Assembly: GCF_001442805.1 (NCBI RefSeq)
Contig: NZ_CP011131.1
Coordinates: forward strand, 372,001 to 436,000
DNA from: Lysobacter gummosus
Lineage (GTDB): Bacteria > Pseudomonadota > Gammaproteobacteria > Xanthomonadales > Xanthomonadaceae
Reading direction: 5' to 3'
Length of the DNA: 64,000 nt
The position numbers and the translations under genes were made by a program. The notes beneath the pieces are model-generated. The model was given only the letters and a program-made list of their open reading frames with translations, was not told the origin of the DNA and did no database searches. Shown here piece by piece: positions 48,933 through 57,191 of the stretch (positions are counted from its first letter, which is position 1; each line of letters begins with the position of its first letter).

Positions 48933-50162
48933 TCAATCCCCACCATGGTTGCGCCGTCTGCGGCTAACGCCACCGCTTTCCGCCAACTCATCCTTCACCG
49001 TCTGGGTGTCCTGCCCCAGCATCGGCGCCGCGAATGGCGCCGGCCCCGGGGTCCGGCCGAACTTGATCGACTGCGCGACCCCGCGATACGGCCCCACCTG
49101 CGGGTGATCGATCACGCCGACGATGCCTTCGGCCACGACCTGCGGATGTTCGAACATGTCCTCGATCCGTCGCGCCGCCGCGCACGGCACCTCATCGCCG
49201 AACAAGGCCTCCCACTGCATCGCCGTGCGCGCCGCCAGCGCCTCGTGCAGGCGCGGCACGATCTCGGCCGCGGCCTGGGCGCGCTTGCGCACGCTGTCGT
49301 AGCGCGGATCGTCGGCCAGTTCGCTCAGGCCGGTCTTCTCGCACAGGCTCTTCCAGAACCGCGCGGTGTTGGCGGAAATATAGATGTGGCCGTCGCGGGT
49401 CGGATGGATGCCGGTGACGCCGCCGGAGCGCATGTCGCGGCCGATGTCCAGGCTCTCGCCCTCGGCCCATATCATCCGCGCCGATTGCATGGTCAAGGCC
49501 GCGCGCAGCAGCGACACGCCGACGAACTGGCCCAGGCCGCTGCGTTCGCGCTCGAACAAGGCCGACGACACGCCTGCGGCGAGCAGGGCCGCGGCGTAGT
49601 AATCGACCACCGAGCCGTAGATGATTTCCGGCGGGCCGCCGCGCGGGCCTTGCAGCGCGCACATGCCGGTCATGGTCTGCAGCACCTGGTCGTAGCCGGC
49701 CTTGTCCTTCATCGGCCCGGTTTCGCCGTAGCCGGTGACCGCGCAATAGATCAGGCGCGGGTTGATCAGCTGCAGGCGTTCGAAATCGATGCCCAGGCGC
49801 TGCGGCACGTTGGGGCGGAAGTTGTGCACCAGCACGTCGGCCTCGCGCACCAGCCGCAGCAGCACGGCGTGGTCGGCGGCCTGCTTGAGATCCAGCACGA
49901 TGCCGCGCTTGCTGCGATTGACGCCGATGAAGGCGCGGCTCTCGCTGGCCAGGGTGGACGGATACTGGCGCAGGTTGTCGCCGTCGGGCGGTTCGATCTT
50001 GATCACGTCCGCGCCCTGGTCGGCGAGCAGCGTGCAACCGAAGGGGCCTGCGATATACGCGCTCAGATCGAGCACGCGGATACCGGCGAGCGGGCCTTGC
50101 GTGGCGCCGCTGCGGTGTTCGCCGGCGAAGTCGGGAGCGTTGGAATCCATGCGATGCGTCAT
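48933..50162 (-). CDS. Class III (CaiB/BaiF family) CoA-transferase
   Basis: 409 residues from the ATG at 50160-50162; an ATG four codons on is equally possible, and the frame extends to 50246. Family motifs are strong: IRVLDLSAYIAGPFGCTLLA, DQGADVIKIEPPDGDNLR, VNRSKRGIVLDLKQ, and the catalytic Asp in GYDQVLQTMTGMCALQG. It moves CoA from a CoA thioester to a free carboxylic acid through a mixed anhydride. The substrate is unknown. It lies downstream of the GH127-like gene on the same strand (120 bases), at the end of the carbohydrate cluster, where it could activate an organic acid derived from sugar breakdown. Confidence 0.9.
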   Translation of the reverse strand: MTHRMDSNAPDFAGEHRSGATQGPLAGIRVLDLSAYIAGPFGCTLLADQGADVIKIEPPDGDNLRQYPSTLASESRAFIGVNRSKRGIVLDLKQAADHAVLLRLVREADVLVHNFRPNVPQRLGIDFERLQLINPRLIYCAVTGYGETGPMKDKAGYDQVLQTMTGMCALQGPRGGPPEIIYGSVVDYYAAALLAAGVSSALFERERSGLGQFVGVSLLRAALTMQSARMIWAEGESLDIGRDMRSGGVTGIHPTRDGHIYISANTARFWKSLCEKTGLSELADDPRYDSVRKRAQAAAEIVPRLHEALAARTAMQWEALFGDEVPCAAARRIEDMFEHPQVVAEGIVGVIDHPQVGPYRGVAQSIKFGRTPGPAPFAAPMLGQDTQTVKDELAESGGVSRRRRNHGGD

Positions 50163-50282
50163 TCCGGAAGCGGGTGCCTGCGGCAGTTCAACTCTGCGCT
50201 GGCCGGGCGCGGATAAACAGGCAGGTGGCATATGTTCTGGCGCCACAAATTCTTGCTTGGCGCGTGTGCAACGGATGCGAAA

Positions 50283-52169
50283 TCATGCGTTATCGGCCGC
50301 CGCGTCCGCCGCCAGCGGCGACAACGACATCCAGGTCAGGCGCCAGGCGCCATCGACGCGTCCGCCGGCGCAGTAATACGGTTGAAACACCAGCGGCGCG
50401 CGATAGCCCGGGCTCAGTTCGATGCGCGGCAGCGCATGCCCGGCGTCGGGCGGCGACCAGCGCAGCCACTGCGCGGGCGGCGCCTGCGGCAGGCGCAGGG
50501 TTTCTTCCGTCTTGAAGCCGTCGATCAAGCCGCTGGCGTAGACCAGCGGGCCGCAGGTCACGGCGAGGTATTCGTAGTGCAACACTTCCTGCGCGACCGC
50601 GCTGCCGTCGGGCGCACGCGATTCCTGCACGTTGCGGTTGACCGCGACATGCGTGCGCGGCGTCATCGGCAGTTGCAGGGCGATTTCGTCGCCCGGACGC
50701 CACAGGCGCCGCAGCGTGCAATAGTCGCCGGCGACGACGGCCTCATCGACGGCCGCGCCGTTGACCGTAACGCGGGCGCCCTGCGCCCATGACGGAATGC
50801 GCAGCTTCAGCGCGAACCCGGCCTCGCGCTGCGGCTCGACATGCAAACGGATGTCGCCGGTGAACGGATACTGCGTGCGTTGATCGATGGCGACGCCGCC
50901 CGCGGCCGGCAGCGCGATTTGCGCCGAGCCTTCGCCATAAATATTCACCGCGATGGTGTCGGGATCGGCGCGCACATAGGCCACGCCCGGCAATTCCTCC
51001 AGCGCCATCGCGCCGCTGGATTTGCAGCAGCGCCAGTACGTGGTGTGCACGCGGCGTCCGTTCGGAAAGACGTAGTAGCACCAGTCCTCGCCGTTGGGCG
51101 CCTGCGCGCCCAGCAGGTCGTTGTAGGCCGAGCGTTCGATCTCTTCCGCATAGCAGGCCTGTCCGGTGATCGCCAGCAGCTCGCGATTGAGTTGAATCCA
51201 CGCCAGCGTCGAACAGGTTTCGACATAGCCCTGCGGACTGAACACGCCGGCCGGATTGAAGGCTTCGCGCGAACGGTGGGCGACGCCGCCCCAGGGCCCG
51301 CCGCCGAGGGTGAGGTGATGATCGCGGATGCTGCGCCACACCGACTCGACCGCGGTCAGATAATCGGCGTGGCCGCTGACCCGGTACAGCTTGGCCAGGC
51401 CGACCAGATTCCACGCCAGCTGATAGGCCTTGCCGGTCGCGATCCAGGCCGCGTCCACGCCGGCCAGCGCGCGCGTGAGCAAGGCCAGCGGCGGATGCGC
51501 ATCGGCCTGGCCTAGCACGGTCAGGGCCAGATCCAGATAGCTGCGATCGCCGCAGGCCACATACAACTCCACCGCCGGGTCCAGCAGCACCGTCGCCGAC
51601 ATGCCGTGATGGTTGCCCAGTTCGGTGATGTCGATACCGCCAGTGCTCAAGGTGCGCAGGCACAGATCGCCGATCTTGCGTGCGGCATCGAGATAGCGCG
51701 GCTGCGGAAAATGCCGGTGCACTTCCAGCAGGCCCAGGATCAGATAGGCGTGGGTCCAGATGTCCCAGGTGCGCACGCTCGGCGCGCCGTCCCAACTCAG
51801 CGGTGCCGGCGCCTGCTTGCGCATGAAGCGGCGCTCGGGTGCGTAGGTGCCCAGATAACCGTCGGCCTCCTGCGTGGAGACCAGGAAATCCGCGACGCGA
51901 TGCACGCGCGCGCGCAAGTCCGCATCGCCGCTGCGCGCGGCGGCCTTGGCCGCGGCGACCAGCCACTTGCCGGCATGTTCGCCGTACCAGTCGCCTTCCA
52001 GGTTCTGCGCGCGCTGCGCCGGCGCGAAGATCGCGATCGCCGGGCTGGTTTCATCGACGATGAAATGCGACAGGCGGCCGGCGCGGTTGGCGTCCAGCGC
52101 GTCGCCGAGCAGGCCGCGCAGATGGATGTCGGCCGGATCGATCGCGGGATGGAAGTCGTCGCGTGTCAT
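50283..52169 (-). CDS. GH127-like glycoside hydrolase (DUF1680, beta-L-arabinofuranosidase type)
   Basis: 628 residues without a signal peptide. The N-terminal two thirds form an (alpha/alpha)6 barrel: LEGDWYGEHAGKWLVAAAKA, STQEADGYLGTYAP, WDIWTHAYLILGLLEVHRHF. The active-site region, EEIERSAYNDLLGAQ then TTYWRCCKSSGAMALEELPG, preserves the paired Cys that bind zinc and act as nucleophile in HypBA1 beta-L-arabinofuranosidase. C-terminal beta domains follow. Related families also cleave other furanosides, so specificity is uncertain. Cytosolic location implies that an imported oligosaccharide is processed. The gene starts 3 bases after the stop of the glycosidase-SUMF1 fusion gene. Confidence 0.86.
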   Translation of the reverse strand: MTRDDFHPAIDPADIHLRGLLGDALDANRAGRLSHFIVDETSPAIAIFAPAQRAQNLEGDWYGEHAGKWLVAAAKAAARSGDADLRARVHRVADFLVSTQEADGYLGTYAPERRFMRKQAPAPLSWDGAPSVRTWDIWTHAYLILGLLEVHRHFPQPRYLDAARKIGDLCLRTLSTGGIDITELGNHHGMSATVLLDPAVELYVACGDRSYLDLALTVLGQADAHPPLALLTRALAGVDAAWIATGKAYQLAWNLVGLAKLYRVSGHADYLTAVESVWRSIRDHHLTLGGGPWGGVAHRSREAFNPAGVFSPQGYVETCSTLAWIQLNRELLAITGQACYAEEIERSAYNDLLGAQAPNGEDWCYYVFPNGRRVHTTYWRCCKSSGAMALEELPGVAYVRADPDTIAVNIYGEGSAQIALPAAGGVAIDQRTQYPFTGDIRLHVEPQREAGFALKLRIPSWAQGARVTVNGAAVDEAVVAGDYCTLRRLWRPGDEIALQLPMTPRTHVAVNRNVQESRAPDGSAVAQEVLHYEYLAVTCGPLVYASGLIDGFKTEETLRLPQAPPAQWLRWSPPDAGHALPRIELSPGYRAPLVFQPYYCAGGRVDGAWRLTWMSLSPLAADAAADNA

Positions 52170-52172
52170 CGG

Positions 52173-54353
52173 TCAGCTCGCATCGGCGACGCAACGGAAA
52201 CCGATGCAACCCGAGCGGTCCTTGCCGGGCGCCATCAGCAGCAGCTTGTCGTGCTGATCCAGGCGATAGGCCTGCGGGAAATACCAGTGCGAGGTCTGCG
52301 GCTGGTAGGAACTGCCGCCGCGCACGATCGCCGCGCGGGTGTGTTCGTCGTGGTATTCGTCGGTCCATTGCCAGACGTTGCCGATCAGATCGAGCACGCC
52401 GAACGGGCTGGCGCCGGCCGGATGCGCATCGACCTCGTCCGGCGCGCGCAGGCGGCGGCCGCGGTTCGGCGCGGGCACGGCGTCGTCGCGCCAATCGTTG
52501 CCCCACGGGTAGAGACGGCCGTCGCCGCCTTGCGCGGCGTACTGCCATTCCCACTCGCGCGGCAGGCGCTTGCCGGCCCACTGCGCGTAAGCGCGCGCGT
52601 CTTCGATCGACACCCAGGTGACCGGACGCCGTTCCCAGCCCGGACGCGGCGCGCCGTCGATCCAGTCGCGCAGATAATTGTGCGCATCGCGCGGCCGATA
52701 GCCGCTGGCCTGGACGAAGCGCAGATATTCGGCGTTGGTGACCGGCGTGCGGTCGATGAAATAGCGCGGCAGGCGCATGCGCTTGCGATGGTTGCGGCGC
52801 GCGCTGTCTTCCCACGGGTATTGCACGTCCACGCCGTCCCAGGTCTGGCCTTCGATCTGCACGCCGCCGACCTTGAAGTCGAATTCGCCAGCCGGGATTT
52901 CGATCATTCCCGGCGGCGCGGACGCGACCGCGGCGACCGGATCGATCGGCAGCAGGCGTTGCTGCAGCGAGCGCCATTGCGCCGAGTAGCGGTGCAGCGG
53001 CGTCGCCGCACGTTCGCGCATGCGCGCCAGGAACGCGTCCAGCCCCGGATGCTCGGTGCCGGCCGACAGCGCCAGCAGCGCGCCGAAGCCGCGGCCTTCC
53101 ACGGCGAACTCCAGCACCGCGCGTTCGCCGTCGATGCGCGGCGTCAGCGCTTCGCCGTTCCACAAATCGTAGTAACGCGCGCCATCGCGATGATCGACCG
53201 CGATCTGTTCGCCGACGATCTCGTACTCATGGCGATTGACCACGGTCCACACCGTCGCGCCCTGGTGCGGGAAACGGCTGGCGAACACGCCGGCTTGCAG
53301 GGTGCGAGCATACGGTCGCCAATCCGGGCTGACCATGTTCGGCGCGAACTCGCGTTCGATCATGGCGATGCGGCGCAGGCTTTCGGCGTCGCGGTCGGTG
53401 AGCTGGTTCCACAGGCCCCAGATGTTCTCCCAGGCGTTGTAGCCCACGCCGTTGAAGAAGATGTATTGCAGATCGTGGTTGCGATCGCGGCCCCAGCGGT
53501 TCTCGTAGTTGATCATGTGCCGCGATTCGAGCCACTTGAACTTGGCCACCGGCGGGACGACTTCGTTCGGCGCCTTCTTGCCCCAACTCTGCACGTTCCA
53601 GATCAGCGCTTCCTCGGCGCTGATCGTGGACTCGGGCTGCAGCACCACCGGGTGGCCGAGTCGGTCGCAGGCATCGAAGAACGCGCGCGGCACGCCATTG
53701 TAGGTGTCGCCGTTGACGCCATCGGCGCCGACCGCCGCGACCAGTTCGGCCACGCACTCCCAATCCGGGCGGCCGCTGTCGCGCGTGCCCTGGTCCCACG
53801 GCATGGTCGGCAGAAACACGCGCACGCCGCGGCGATGGAAATCCGAGATCGCCCCGCGCAGGCCCTCGAGGCCGCCGGGCAGGTCGGCGGCCAGATCGAA
53901 CTGATTACGATCGTCCACGCCGATGTTCGGATACACATGCCAGATCAGCACGCTGTCGATGCCGCCATAGCGGCGCTGCAGATCGTCGAGATAACGGTCC
54001 ACGGTGTAGCGGCCTTCGACCGGATCGTAGAAATAGCGGTCCTCGGCCATCATCTGGGCGTGGACGAAATTGCGCTGCGCCCATTGCAGCTCGGGACGGC
54101 GGTAATGAGCGTCGTCGTAGCCGATGCGGATCAGGTGCTCGCGGCGCCAATCCTTGAGCTCGGCGATCCAATCGTCGAGGGTCGCGTCCACCTCCATCTT
54201 CCAGTGCCCGATCTCGGCGAACGGCCAGCCCGGCGCCTTGCCGGGCAGCGGCAGATAGCGCTGGGTGGTGACGTGCGAGAACTTGTATTCGTGGCGCACG
54301 CGCGGGCGTTCGTCTTCGGGGGCGGCGTCGGCGGCGGGATCGTAATGGGACAT
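52173..54353 (-). CDS. Fusion of a glycosidase-like barrel with a SUMF1/FGE-sulfatase domain
   Basis: 726 residues, no signal peptide. Residues 1-470 look like a (beta/alpha)8 glycoside hydrolase: DSVLIWHVYPNIGVDDRNQF, FHRRGVRVFLPTMPWDQGTR, ELVAAVGADGVNGDTYNGVP, VVLQPESTISAEEALIWNVQ. Then a beta domain and, from about residue 490, a SUMF1 domain: MIEIPAGEFDFKVGG, YFIDRTPVTNAEYLRFVQAS, RLPREWEWQYAAQGGDGRLY, GNVWQWTDEYHDEHTRAAIV, and GCIGFRCVADAS. The two catalytic Cys of true formylglycine-generating enzymes are not at the expected place, so the domain probably binds ligand or performs another reaction. It heads an operon with the GH127-like gene. Confidence 0.8.
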   Translation of the reverse strand: MSHYDPAADAAPEDERPRVRHEYKFSHVTTQRYLPLPGKAPGWPFAEIGHWKMEVDATLDDWIAELKDWRREHLIRIGYDDAHYRRPELQWAQRNFVHAQMMAEDRYFYDPVEGRYTVDRYLDDLQRRYGGIDSVLIWHVYPNIGVDDRNQFDLAADLPGGLEGLRGAISDFHRRGVRVFLPTMPWDQGTRDSGRPDWECVAELVAAVGADGVNGDTYNGVPRAFFDACDRLGHPVVLQPESTISAEEALIWNVQSWGKKAPNEVVPPVAKFKWLESRHMINYENRWGRDRNHDLQYIFFNGVGYNAWENIWGLWNQLTDRDAESLRRIAMIEREFAPNMVSPDWRPYARTLQAGVFASRFPHQGATVWTVVNRHEYEIVGEQIAVDHRDGARYYDLWNGEALTPRIDGERAVLEFAVEGRGFGALLALSAGTEHPGLDAFLARMRERAATPLHRYSAQWRSLQQRLLPIDPVAAVASAPPGMIEIPAGEFDFKVGGVQIEGQTWDGVDVQYPWEDSARRNHRKRMRLPRYFIDRTPVTNAEYLRFVQASGYRPRDAHNYLRDWIDGAPRPGWERRPVTWVSIEDARAYAQWAGKRLPREWEWQYAAQGGDGRLYPWGNDWRDDAVPAPNRGRRLRAPDEVDAHPAGASPFGVLDLIGNVWQWTDEYHDEHTRAAIVRGGSSYQPQTSHWYFPQAYRLDQHDKLLLMAPGKDRSGCIGFRCVADAS

Positions 54354-54390
54354 GGGCGACTCGGATTCGCGAAAACTTTCGGAAGGCAGG

Positions 54391-54483
54391 CTGTTGTAGG
54401 AGGGGCTTCAGCCCCGATGCTCTTGTTTCAGATCATGGCGTTCTGGCCGGAAGGCGTCTGGGCGCAAGCCCCTCCCACAACAG
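54391..54483. repeat. Paired inverted repeat, family A, running into the ribokinase gene
   Basis: The left arm 54391-54420 (GTAGGAGGGGCTTCAGCCCC, then GATGC) faces a degenerate right arm 54452-54483 (GCAAGCCCCTCCCACAACAG). The part from 54428 upwards lies inside the ribokinase frame and supplies its last residues and its stop codon. Confidence 0.82.
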
Positions 54484-55390
54484 CCCGTGCATCGGCAGTG
54501 TGCAACAGCGCCTGGACTTCATTGTGAGCCGGCACGCTGGTCTGCGCGCCGAGCCGGGTGCAGGCCAGGGCCGAGGCCGCGCAGGCGCGGCGCAGCGCGT
54601 CGGCGAACGCGGTGCCGGCGGCCAGCGCCGCGACCAGTGTGCCGCAGAACGTGTCGCCGGCGGCGGTGGTGTCCAGCGCCTGGACGGTGAATGCGGGCTG
54701 CTGCAGATACTCGCCGTCGATGCGCGCGCGGCAGCCGCGCGCGCCGAGGGTTACCACGACGTTCGCCACGCCCACGCGCGCCAGCGCTGCATCGCAGTCA
54801 TCGGCGATGCCGGTGATCGCGGCGAGCTCGCCTTCGTTGACGATCAGCAAGTCCACGCAGTCCAGCAGCGACGCCGGCAAGGCCTGCGCCGGCGCCGCGT
54901 TGAGCACCACGCGCACGCCGGCCGCGCGGGCGCGGCGCGCCCAGGCCTCCACCGCGTCCAGCGGCGATTCCAGTTGCAGCAGCAGGTGGCTGACCTCGTT
55001 CAACTCGGGCAGATCCTCGCCGCGCAAGGTCGCGTTGGCGCCGGGCGCGACGGTGATCGCGTTCTCGCCTTCGTCGGACACGCAGATGAAGGCGGTGCCG
55101 GTGGCGTGTTCGCGGCTGCGGCGGATCAACAGCTCGACGCCGGCATCGCGCAGCGAGCGCTCGATCGGTTCGGCGTAAGCGTCCTCGCCGAGCGCGAGCA
55201 ACATGCGAGTGGCGGCGCCACCGGCGCGCGCGCAGGCGATTGCCTGATTGGCGCCCTTGCCGCCGGGGAAGGTGTGCAGTTCGCGGCCGAGCACGGTTTC
55301 GCCCGGCGCCGGGACGTGGCTGGCGCGTACTACGAAGTCCAGGTTGGCTGAGCCGGCGATCAGGACGAAGCGGCGAGTCGGTTCGGTCAT
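54428..55390 (-). CDS. rbsK: Ribokinase (PfkB family) with repeat-derived C-terminus
   Basis: 320 residues. It phosphorylates ribose, or a related sugar, with ATP. PfkB signatures are clear: the N-terminal GSANLDFVVRASHVPAPGET, the sugar-binding FPGGKGANQAIACARAG, and the C-terminal ATP/anion-hole motif DTTAAGDTFCGTLVAAL. The start overlaps the stop of the serine hydrolase (ATGA), indicating coupling. The last 18 or so residues (AVVGGACAQTPSGQNAMI) are encoded by a family A repeat, so the natural C-terminus ended near LLHTADAR. It is cytosolic and belongs to the carbohydrate cluster; deoxyribose, inosine or another furanose are alternative substrates. Confidence 0.88.
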   Translation of the reverse strand: MTEPTRRFVLIAGSANLDFVVRASHVPAPGETVLGRELHTFPGGKGANQAIACARAGGAATRMLLALGEDAYAEPIERSLRDAGVELLIRRSREHATGTAFICVSDEGENAITVAPGANATLRGEDLPELNEVSHLLLQLESPLDAVEAWARRARAAGVRVVLNAAPAQALPASLLDCVDLLIVNEGELAAITGIADDCDAALARVGVANVVVTLGARGCRARIDGEYLQQPAFTVQALDTTAAGDTFCGTLVAALAAGTAFADALRRACAASALACTRLGAQTSVPAHNEVQALLHTADARAVVGGACAQTPSGQNAMI

Positions 55391-57099
55391 GGCGTTGCCT
55401 TCGCGTTCGACGTGCTGCGTTGATTCATCGTCTCATCCACGAGCCGGTAGAAGTTGCGGCTGATCCGCGGCAGGTCGGCTTTGACGTCGCTGCGCGGGAG
55501 GTGCTGCAGCAGGGCGATGGCTACGCGGTGTTGGGCGGGGTCGATCGCATAAGTGGTCGAGGCCGCGCCAGGCCAACCGAAGCGGCCGAGCGAACCGGGC
55601 CGGCCGTCGCGGCCGATGTCGATGACCACCGATCCGCCGAAGCCGAAGCCTTCGTTGGGGCTGTACTGGTGGACGGGCGGGTCGAGCATGGTCAGTTGGT
55701 TGCTTAGCATCAGGGCGACGGTTTCGGCTCGCAGCAGGCGGCGATGTTGATGAGAAGCCGGCAAGTCGCGCCGTTCCCTCACTTCGTCATTCCCGCGGAC
55801 GCGGGAATCCAGGGCTTTTCGTGCGAGAAGGCCTGACGTCGCTGGATGTTCGGCTGCCGCCGAAGTAAAGCGGAGCCCGCGTTCGCGGGAATGACGAACT
55901 TGAGAGATGGCGCTGAAGTCTCTGGATTCCCGCCTTCGCGGGAATGACGGTTGGAGGTGTGTCGGCAACCGAGCGTCTTCCCCTTGCGGTGAATTTTCCA
56001 ACGCGCGCTGCTCCGCCGCCAAACCATCATCGCAGGCACTATCGCCAAGCCGACCCGCGATCGCCCCCCCATCCAGCAACATCTGCGCGAACCTCGCATA
56101 GTCGCAAGCGGTGGAATACAAACCGCCCGCGCCGCTGGGATAGGCATTCAAGGCGGCCCCGGGTTTGCGCGCGCTCGGCCCGTCGGCGATGCGCAGACGG
56201 CCGTCATCGCCCATCGTGGTGATATCGACTACGCGTCCGCGCTGCGCGACGGGCACTTCGAAACCGGTGTCGCGCATGCCCAGCGGCTGGAAGATGCGTT
56301 CGCGCAAGAAGGCATCGAACGGCTGCCCGGATACGACTTCGACCATGCGCGCCAGCACCTCGATCGCCGCGCCGTCGTAGCCGAAGCGCGTGCCCGGATC
56401 TGCGGCGAGCGGCGCGTGGCTCAGCCGCTCGACGAAACCGCGCAGATCCGAGGCGCCGTGCGGATCGTTGCGCTGCATCGCCGCCAGCGCCGCGTCGTCG
56501 CCCTTGAGCCCGGCCGCGAAGCCGGCGGTGTGGGTCAACAGGTGGCGCACGGTGATTTCGCTCGCGGCTGGGCGCAGCGCCGGCTTGCCGCCGTCGCCGG
56601 CGGTCGTTACTTGCCGCTGCGCCAGTTCGGGCAGGTAACGCGAGATCGGATCGTCCAGTCGCACGCGGCCTTGCTCGACCAGCAGCATCACCGCCGCCGA
56701 GGCGACGGTCTTGCTCATCGAATAGATACGGAAGATCGCGTCCTTGCGCATCGGCTCGCGCCGCGCCAGGTCGCGCTGGCCGTAGGATTGGAAATCGACG
56801 ATGCGGCCATCGCGCAGAATCAGGGTGACCGCGCCGAGGTAGCCGCGTGCATCGGTGCTCTCGCGCATGAAGGCATGCAGTGCGCTGAAGTCGGATGTCA
56901 CGGCGGAGGTGGATACCGGTTCGGATCGCGGCGGCGCCGGCTGCGCGTCCGTCGCTTCGGCGGCCGGGGCTGAAGCCCCTCCCACAAAAGACATCGAGCC
57001 GGCGTGCGCAGCGGACGCAACATCGTTCGCCGATGCCGCGCCCGTCCAGCCCGCACCGAGGATCAACAGGCAGCGGCGAAGGACGGGAAAAACGGGCAA
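55387..57099 (-). CDS. Secreted serine hydrolase (beta-lactamase class C family) interrupted in frame by repeats
   Basis: 570 residues with a signal peptide ending ASAND. The catalytic SxxK is Ser127-Lys130 in YSMSKTVASA; the Tyr motif is FGYDGAAIEVLA (Tyr241, YxG in place of YxN). The usual family line LLxGG....LLxxxTVxLMxSNQL is split: LLDGGAIAGR at residue 350 is followed by about 104 foreign residues before LLRAETVALMLSNQL. The insert holds three dRS3-like units translated as PSFPRRRESRD, RHSRERG and DSRVRGNDE. A half family A repeat near residue 37 adds SFVGGASAPA. Activity is therefore doubtful. Family members are esterases, transpeptidases or D-aminopeptidases. It is coupled to rbsK. 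Confidence 0.85.
   Translation of the reverse strand: MPVFPVLRRCLLILGAGWTGAASANDVASAAHAGSMSFVGGASAPAAEATDAQPAPPRSEPVSTSAVTSDFSALHAFMRESTDARGYLGAVTLILRDGRIVDFQSYGQRDLARREPMRKDAIFRIYSMSKTVASAAVMLLVEQGRVRLDDPISRYLPELAQRQVTTAGDGGKPALRPAASEITVRHLLTHTAGFAAGLKGDDAALAAMQRNDPHGASDLRGFVERLSHAPLAADPGTRFGYDGAAIEVLARMVEVVSGQPFDAFLRERIFQPLGMRDTGFEVPVAQRGRVVDITTMGDDGRLRIADGPSARKPGAALNAYPSGAGGLYSTACDYARFAQMLLDGGAIAGRLGDSACDDGLAAEQRALENSPQGEDARLPTHLQPSFPRRRESRDFSAISQVRHSRERGLRFTSAAAEHPATSGLLARKALDSRVRGNDEVRERRDLPASHQHRRLLRAETVALMLSNQLTMLDPPVHQYSPNEGFGFGGSVVIDIGRDGRPGSLGRFGWPGAASTTYAIDPAQHRVAIALLQHLPRSDVKADLPRISRNFYRLVDETMNQRSTSNAKATP
55785..55950. repeat. Cluster of three dRS3-like repeats (family B) inside the serine hydrolase gene
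   Basis: Units lie at about 55785-55812 (CGTCATTCCCGCG, GACGCGGGAATCC), 55872-55895 (CCCGCGTTCGCGGGAATGAC) and 55923-55950 (GGATTCCCGCCTTCGCGGGA, ATGACG). Orientation alternates, as in bipartite REP clusters. All three are in open reading frame with the host gene and contain no stop codon in that phase. Confidence 0.85.
56966..56990. repeat. Half copy of family A repeat inside the serine hydrolase gene
   Basis: GGGGCTGAAGCCCCTCCCAC followed by AAAAG matches one arm of the paired elements exactly. No inverted partner is present nearby. It is translated as part of the N-terminal linker after the signal peptide. Confidence 0.8.
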
Positions 57100-57122
57100 G
57101 GAGGGCGGTCCTGGGGAAGCGG

Positions 57123-57158
57123 AAAAAACACCGCCACCGGCGTCCGGGCCGGCGGCGG
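57123..57158 (-). terminator. Rho-independent terminator of the TonB receptor gene at 57192
   Basis: On the minus strand CCGCCGCCGGC and GCCGGTGGCGG pair (one G-T) around a 6-base loop and are followed by TGTTTTTT. It separates the receptor from the serine hydrolase gene downstream, which therefore needs its own promoter. Confidence 0.8.
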
Positions 57159-57191
57159 TCGAAAGGACGGTTCGTGAACGCGTGCGGCGGC

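Noticed and set aside
52173..52900. Formylglycine-generating enzyme activating the sulfatase at the left edge
   Set aside because: The domain lacks the two catalytic Cys and is part of a glycosidase fusion. The sulfatase fragment is over 50 kb away.
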